Positions 58,454 to 64,000 of a stretch of 64,000 bases of DNA are shown in pieces. The position numbers were made by a program, and so were the translations under genes. Under the pieces are notes generated by a model. That model saw only the letters and a list, made by a program, of their open reading frames with translations, was not told the DNA's origin and did no database searches. This stretch comes from Scleromitrula shiraiana (taxonomy: Eukaryota > Ascomycota > Leotiomycetes > Helotiales > Sclerotiniaceae): the NCBI GenBank assembly GCA_028455995.1, contig JABELC010000002.1, positions 1,364,001-1,428,000 of the forward strand, in the 5' to 3' direction. Position 1 is the stretch's first letter. Every line of letters begins with the position of its first letter.

Positions 58454-60814
58454 ATGGACCAAGCTGGCCATGCCCTTCTTGCTGCCAACCTGATATATGC
58501 AAGAGCAAATACTACAAATGGCACAAGTACAACAGATGCAAATACCGAAACACGACCTCCTATATATAAAGCAATTGGAATATCATTGGCTGTGGCCTCA
58601 GGGGTGTTTATTGGAATATCCTTCGTTATGAAGAAGATTGGATTATTAAAAGCCAATGAGAAATATCAAGAAGAAGCTGGAGAGGGATATGCTTATCTTA
58701 AGAATGCCTTTTGGTGGACTGGCATGACACTTATGATTATTGGGGAGATTTGCAACTTTGTTGCATATGCCTTCGTTGATGCTATTTTGGTTACACCTCT
58801 TGGAGCTCTCAGTGTGGTTATTACCACCATTCTTTCGGCAATTTTTCTAAAGGAACGATTGAGTATGGTCGGAAAAGTTGGATGCTTTCTCTGTATAATT
58901 GGATCTGTGGTAATTGTTATGAATGCGCCAGAAGAATCATCAGCTTCTACTATTCAGGAAATGCAACATTTTGTTATTGCACCAGGCTTTCTGAGTTTTG
59001 CCGGTGTCATTATTGTCGGCTGTACCTTTATTGCGTTGTGGGCCGGACCACGATACGGAAAGAAATCCATGCTTGTCTACTTGTCGATTTGTAGTTTGAT
59101 TGGAGGACTTAGTGTTGTGGCTACACAAGGTCTCGGTGCTGCGATTGTTGCACAAATTGGCGGTACCAAACAGTACAACCAATGGTTCCTTTACGTTTTG
59201 TTCGTCTTCGTGGTTACCACACTTTTGACAGAAATTATATACTTGAATGTTAGTAACTCCAAAAGCGTGACTCCGAATACCACACTAATTCCTTTACAGA
59301 AAGCTCTTAACCTTTTTAATGCCGCTTTGGTTACCCCTACATACTATGTTATGTTTACTAGCTCCACGATTGTCACGTCTGCAATCCTATTTAGAGGATT
59401 CAAGGGAACCCCAACATCCATCATTACCGTGGTGATGGGATTCTTCGTTATTTGTGCTGGAGTCGTCCTCCTTCAGCTTTCAAAATCCGCAAAGGACGTT
59501 CCAGACACCGCAGTATTTGCTGGTGATCTCGATCAAATGCGAACTATTGCCGAACAAGAGCAGCCAGAAACAGAACCCAAGGCAGATGCCATCCGAGGAG
59601 CGGCTGCTATTGTTCGAAGATTTTCCACTGCTAGACAGAAGATGGAAATTGAAGAAGCCAAGAGGCTTCACGAGGAGAAGTTGCGAGATTTGGAACCAAT
59701 CGGTGAAGACGAACATGTTGAGTGGGACGGGCTTCGAAGACGTAGAACCACGATTTCTTCTTCGCATCCGAGCATGAGTATTCGATCGCAAGGAGACTCG
59801 AATCTACCTCCTTTTGAGGGAATGAGAACACCAGGAATGCGTACACCTCTTCCACCTCGTACTCCTATTGCCCATCCGCCTCTTGGGATGTCTCGATTCC
59901 CAGATGAATCGGACTCCGATCACGATGAAGAAAATAGACCTGGTACCGGTGGCAGTGGCTTAAGTAGCTCGATTTTTGGAACCATCCGACACCGCATAGC
60001 CTGTGGTAGGTCATTCACAACACCAGCCAATGCAAACCCCAATGCACAAAGCCCCATGCATCCTGTCCCATTGACAGAGATCACCATTCCATCTTATAAG
60101 GGCAGCGACGAGAGTGGAACCCCATATTATGGCCAAGAAAATGATGGTCATACATTTGGTCTTCCTGCTGGATTACGTGACCAAAAGACCGAATACGTAG
60201 GTGCAGGAAGTGGTAAACATATCACCATACTCGATGACACGAATCGTCCACGAACCCCCCAAGCTATACAACCCAACCTTCTTGCACCCACCCCACCACC
60301 TCATTCCGCCCGAAGACAATTTTCATTCCAAAATGTCTTCCGAAAATCATCCAACGCTCAAACAGACGGTGCAAGTCAAGGAGTTCGCTCGCCTCCCGGT
60401 CGACACCGAATCGGATCCCGACATGGAAGTGACGATGTAGTTAAAGGAGCCACTGAAGAAGAAAGACTAGGTTTGGTTAAAGGCGATACCAGAACCGAAA
60501 GCCCTTCCAATGTATCCAGTGTTCCTTCATACGACGATGACGACGACGAAGAAGACGAAGAAGCGTGGAATCCTGAAAGTAAATTCGGCGCGAAAGTCAA
60601 TCCGCCCCCCGCTAGTAGAGGGTATAGACGAAATGCGGATACCAGTGGAGAGAAGTTCGATGAGGAACTTGAGGATGAAGATGAGGAGGGACCTTATTAC
60701 CCTATGCCTCCATTGAAGAAAGGTGCAGGAAAAGCTCTACCTCCTCCTCCGTTTGATGAAGATGGAAAGCCAGGTTCTTATTCTGGTCCTGGTCCTCGCG
60801 GTTCCTTTCTTTAG
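58454..60814 (+). CDS. NIPA-like magnesium transporter (DUF803 family)
   Basis: A single exon encodes 786 residues. Residues about 38-350 contain nine likely membrane helices with NIPA hallmarks: IGISLAVASGVFIGISFVMKK, GEICNFVAYAFVDAILVTPLGALSVV, LSAIFLKERLS, GCFLCIIGSVVIV, TLIPLQKALNLFNAALVTPTYYVMFTS and VVMGFFVICAGVVLLQLSKS. The 430-residue C-terminal tail is hydrophilic and disordered, with RRRR and EAKRLHEEK stretches, TP/SP sites and an acidic DDDDDEEDEE run, as in Pezizomycotina members. The family carries Mg2+ and other divalent ions over plasma or endosomal membranes; specificity is inferred. The N-terminal NTTNGTST segment could be glycosylated. Confidence 0.9.
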   Translation: MDQAGHALLAANLIYARANTTNGTSTTDANTETRPPIYKAIGISLAVASGVFIGISFVMKKIGLLKANEKYQEEAGEGYAYLKNAFWWTGMTLMIIGEICNFVAYAFVDAILVTPLGALSVVITTILSAIFLKERLSMVGKVGCFLCIIGSVVIVMNAPEESSASTIQEMQHFVIAPGFLSFAGVIIVGCTFIALWAGPRYGKKSMLVYLSICSLIGGLSVVATQGLGAAIVAQIGGTKQYNQWFLYVLFVFVVTTLLTEIIYLNVSNSKSVTPNTTLIPLQKALNLFNAALVTPTYYVMFTSSTIVTSAILFRGFKGTPTSIITVVMGFFVICAGVVLLQLSKSAKDVPDTAVFAGDLDQMRTIAEQEQPETEPKADAIRGAAAIVRRFSTARQKMEIEEAKRLHEEKLRDLEPIGEDEHVEWDGLRRRRTTISSSHPSMSIRSQGDSNLPPFEGMRTPGMRTPLPPRTPIAHPPLGMSRFPDESDSDHDEENRPGTGGSGLSSSIFGTIRHRIACGRSFTTPANANPNAQSPMHPVPLTEITIPSYKGSDESGTPYYGQENDGHTFGLPAGLRDQKTEYVGAGSGKHITILDDTNRPRTPQAIQPNLLAPTPPPHSARRQFSFQNVFRKSSNAQTDGASQGVRSPPGRHRIGSRHGSDDVVKGATEEERLGLVKGDTRTESPSNVSSVPSYDDDDDEEDEEAWNPESKFGAKVNPPPASRGYRRNADTSGEKFDEELEDEDEEGPYYPMPPLKKGAGKALPPPPFDEDGKPGSYSGPGPRGSFL

Positions 60815-61763
60815 AGATGATTGAGGTGTTGGATGTTCGGCGGTTTTATGTGGAGTTTTCGGCGAATTGAACGGATGGCTTGCACCGTATCATGCTTGAT
60901 TGCATGCATCAAAGAGGTGCTTCTTTTTTTTATTCTTTTTTATAACGACATACCTAAGATACTCATTGCTGCGTTGTTACTATTCATTCTTACCTACTTA
61001 TTATTCTTATGCGCTACTTCGGTTGTATGAAAAGAGTAGATGATGGTTGTATATTGGAGATTAGACCGAATTGGATTGAACTGAACTGAATTGGATTGGA
61101 TTGGAAAAATTGAGAGGGAAGGAATAAATGGATGGAAGAACGGAAGGAAGGAAAGCAGGAAAAGTGCAAGGAATTCATTATTATTATTACTATTATTATT
61201 ATTATGGGGTTGCAGGGAAAGAGGCAACCGGTTGAAAAAAGAGAGAGAGGAAAGATCGTTTGAAATACAGTATTAGGCCCTGACTATAGATACAGATTAT
61301 ACTACAACTACACTGTCGTTACTGTATTATACCTACCTAAGATAATCATCGGAAAGAGAAGAAGGAATTCGAATTGAAGGAAAGGAATAGATAGAATAAA
61401 AACAAACAAACCACAAAAAAAATATTAAAATATTCAAAAAATTATGTTTGACTTTCGCTGTTTGAGTGATAAATTGTTGCATGGCAATTAGATGGAGTTG
61501 GTTTTTTGACATCTCAATCCTTTCACACGTCAGTTTGGTGGTTTAGTCGATAAAATGAGATGGGTTTGGTTGATGTAAAATTGGAGATTAGTATGACAGG
61601 ATGAAGAGACGAATTGGCTGTATGTTTATATTCTATTGTCCATCTGTAACACATGGGGTGGATTGATTGCATTCTGTTTCTCTGCGCTGAATATAATTGG
61701 AAGGGATATAGGAGGGTAGGGCAGTTTAGATATATATGGGGAAAACTGTTGAGGGAGGTATGG
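60815..61763. other. 3' flank of the NIPA-like gene up to the satellite
   Basis: No gene is supported. It includes (TTA)n near 61,180-61,205 and ATTGGA repeats near 61,070-61,105. The sequence becomes progressively AT-rich before the satellite begins. Confidence 0.5.
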
Positions 61764-64000
61764 AATAAATTATTAATTAAAATTTAAGATATTTTACTTA
61801 AATATAAATTTTAAAATTAAATTAATAAAAAAAAAAAAATTTATATCGGATCAATATAATAAAATTTCATTATTTTTAACCCGATATAAATATTATATAA
61901 TAAAATATTAATTAAAATTTAAGATATTTTATTTAAATATAAATTTTAAAATTAAATTAATAAAAAAAATAGATTTTTATATCGGGTCAATATAATAAGA
62001 TTTCATTAATTCTAACCCGATATAAAGATTACATAATAAATTATTAATTAAAATTTAAGATATTTTTATTTAAATATTGATTTTAAAATTAAATTAATAA
62101 AAAACATAATAATTTTTATATCGAGTCAATATAATAAAATTTCATTATTTTTGACCCGATATAAATATTATATAATAAATTATTAATTAATATTTAAAAT
62201 GTTTTTAATTAAATATTAATTTTAAAATTAAATTAATAAAAAAAATAATAATTTTTATATCGGGTCAATATAATAAAATTTCATTAATTTTGACCCGATA
62301 TAAAGATTACATAATAAATTATTAATTAAAATTTAATACATTTTTTATTTAAATATTGATTTTAAAATTAAATTAATAAGAAAATTAATAATTTTTATAT
62401 CGAGTCAATATAATAAAATTTCATTAATTTTGACCCGATATAAAGATTACATAATAAATTATTAATTAAAATTTAATACATTTTTAAATATTCTTTTTTA
62501 AATATTGATTTTAAAATTAAATTAATAAAAAAAATAATAATTTTTATATCGGGTTAATATAATAGAATATTATTTATTTTGACCCGATATAAATATTACA
62601 TAATAAATTATTAATTAAAATTTAAGATATTTTTAAATATTCTTTTTTAAATATTGATTTTAAAATTAAATTAATAAAGGAATAATAATTTTTATATCGG
62701 GTCAATATAATAAAATATTATTCATTTTGACCCGATATAAATATTACATAATAAATTATTAATTAAAATTTAAGATATTTTTAAATATTCTTTTTTAAAT
62801 ATTGATTTTAAAATTAAATTAATAAAAAAAATAATAATTTTTATATCGGGTCAATATAATAAAATATTATTCATTTTGACCCGATATAAATATTACATAA
62901 TAAATTATTCATCAAAATTTAAGATATTTTTAAATATTCTTATTTAAATATTGATTTGAAAATTAAATTAATAAAAAAAAGAATAATTTTTATATCGGGT
63001 TAATATAATAAAGTTTTATTAAGTTTAACCCGATATAAATATTATATAATAAATTATTAATTAAAATTAAAGATATTTTTAAATATTCTTCTTTAAATAT
63101 TGATTTTAAAATTAAATTAATAAAAAAATTAATAATTTTTATATCGAGTCAATATAATAAAATATCATTAATTTTGACCCGATATAAATATTACATAATA
63201 AATTATTCATCAAAATTTAAGATATCTTTAAATATTTTTTTTTAAATATTAATTTTAAAATTTAATTCATAAAAAAAAGAATAATTTTTATATCGAGTCA
63301 ATATAATAGAATATTATTTATTTTGACCCGATATAAATATTACATAATAAATTATTAATGAAAATTTAAGATATTTTTAAATATTCTTATTTAAATATTG
63401 ATTTTAAAATTAAATTAATAAAAAAAATAATAATTTTTATATGGGGTCAATATAATAAAATATTATTCATTTTGACCCGATATAAATATTACATAATAAA
63501 TTATTCATCAAAATTTAAGAGATTTTTGATTAATTTTATTTAAATATTAATTTTAAAATTTAATTAATAAGAAAATTAATAATTTTTATATCGAGTCAAT
63601 ATAATAAAGTTTCACTAATTCTAACCCGATATAAATATTACATAATAAATTATTAATTAATATTTAAAATGTTTTTAATTAAATATTAATTTGAAAATTA
63701 AATTAATAAAAAAAATAATAATTTTTATATCGAGTCAATATAACAAAATTTCATTAATTTTGACCCGATATAAAGATTACATAATAAATTATTAATTAAA
63801 ATTTAATACATTTTTTATTTAAATATTGATTTTAAAATTAAATTAATAAGAAAATTAATAATTTTTATATCGAGTCAATATAATAAAGTTTCACTAATTC
63901 TAATCCGATATAAATATTACATAATAAATTATTAATTAAAATTAAAGATATTTTTAAATATTCTTTTTTAAATATTGATTTTAAAATTAAATTAATAAAA
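61764..64000. repeat. AT-rich tandem satellite with dyad-symmetric core, 15 units, truncated by window end
   Basis: Fifteen copies of CCCGATATA (one as TCCGATATA) start at 61880, 62016, 62155, 62294, 62434, 62583, 62731, 62880, 63029, 63178, 63327, 63476, 63625, 63764 and 63904. The spacings are 136-140 bp or 148-149 bp. Each unit has a left arm TTATATCGGGTCAA, a spacer of about 25 bp, and the inverse right arm TTGACCCGATATAA. Between cores lies nearly pure A/T DNA with palindromic blocks such as ATTAATTAAAATTT and TTTTAAAATTAAATTAATAAA. There is no coding potential. The array continues past the window. Confidence 0.95.

Noticed and set aside
61764..64000. CRISPR-like array
   Set aside because: The repeats are head-to-tail monomers of 136-149 bp without unique spacers, in eukaryotic DNA; it is a satellite.

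Overview
The window looks like nuclear DNA of a filamentous ascomycete. The genes carry short introns (about 50-180 nt) with GTRNGT donors and YAG acceptors, sit 1-5 kb apart on both strands, and are not in operons. Intergenic DNA is AT-rich and full of microsatellites. The protein repertoire is typical of Pezizomycotina: a long NIPA-type transporter with a disordered tail, a Skg6-like membrane protein, a Zn-cluster regulator, a DUF1479 protein and a Tam41 with a long presequence. A leotiomycete relative is a plausible inference but I cannot prove it from the sequence.

Layout. 0-4 kb: a tRNA-like locus with an intron, and a multi-exon gene for a cysteine-rich secreted protein whose frame is broken. 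4.4-6.6 kb (-): DHX35-type DEAH helicase. 6.6-10.9 kb: a repeat-rich divergent intergenic region. 10.9-13.2 kb (+): single-pass membrane protein. 14.3-16.0 kb (-): glutathione-dependent formaldehyde dehydrogenase with two tiny 5' exons. 19.1-20.5 kb (-): Ser/Thr-rich wall-sensor-like protein. 24.6-25.1 kb (-): NTF2-like protein. 26.6-28.7 kb (-): Zn-cluster/Fungal_trans regulator. 33.3-35.0 kb (+): mitochondrial DUF1479 protein. 40.7-41.5 kb (+): a ubiquitin-like domain ending in LRGG fused to an AN1 zinc finger. 52.7-54.3 kb (+): Tam41. 58.5-60.8 kb (+): NIPA-like Mg transporter. From 61.76 kb to the window end runs a tandem satellite with a dyad-symmetric core.

43.9-51.9 kb is a gene graveyard. 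A DUF1349 gene has three Trp-to-stop changes. A cytochrome P450 has two frameshifts, one stop and a lost ExxR glutamate. A rhodopsin-domain membrane protein is frameshifted and truncated. An amino-acid permease has a single surplus base. One methyltransferase gene remains intact among them. Housekeeping genes on either side read cleanly, so general sequencing error is a less likely explanation than local decay. The stop changes are all G-to-A on the coding strand, and a nearby tandem duplication (55.3-55.7 kb) has diverged almost only by transitions, which is the pattern expected from repeat-induced point mutation or cytosine deamination.

The most unusual items are the satellite (repeat spacing in two classes, about 139 and 149 bp, one helical turn apart, with a conserved TGACCCGATATA dyad), the Ub-LRGG-AN1 fusion, and the decaying metabolic cluster. 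Splice sites and frames were read by eye; exon junctions are supported by phase and by continuity of known family motifs, not by transcript data.
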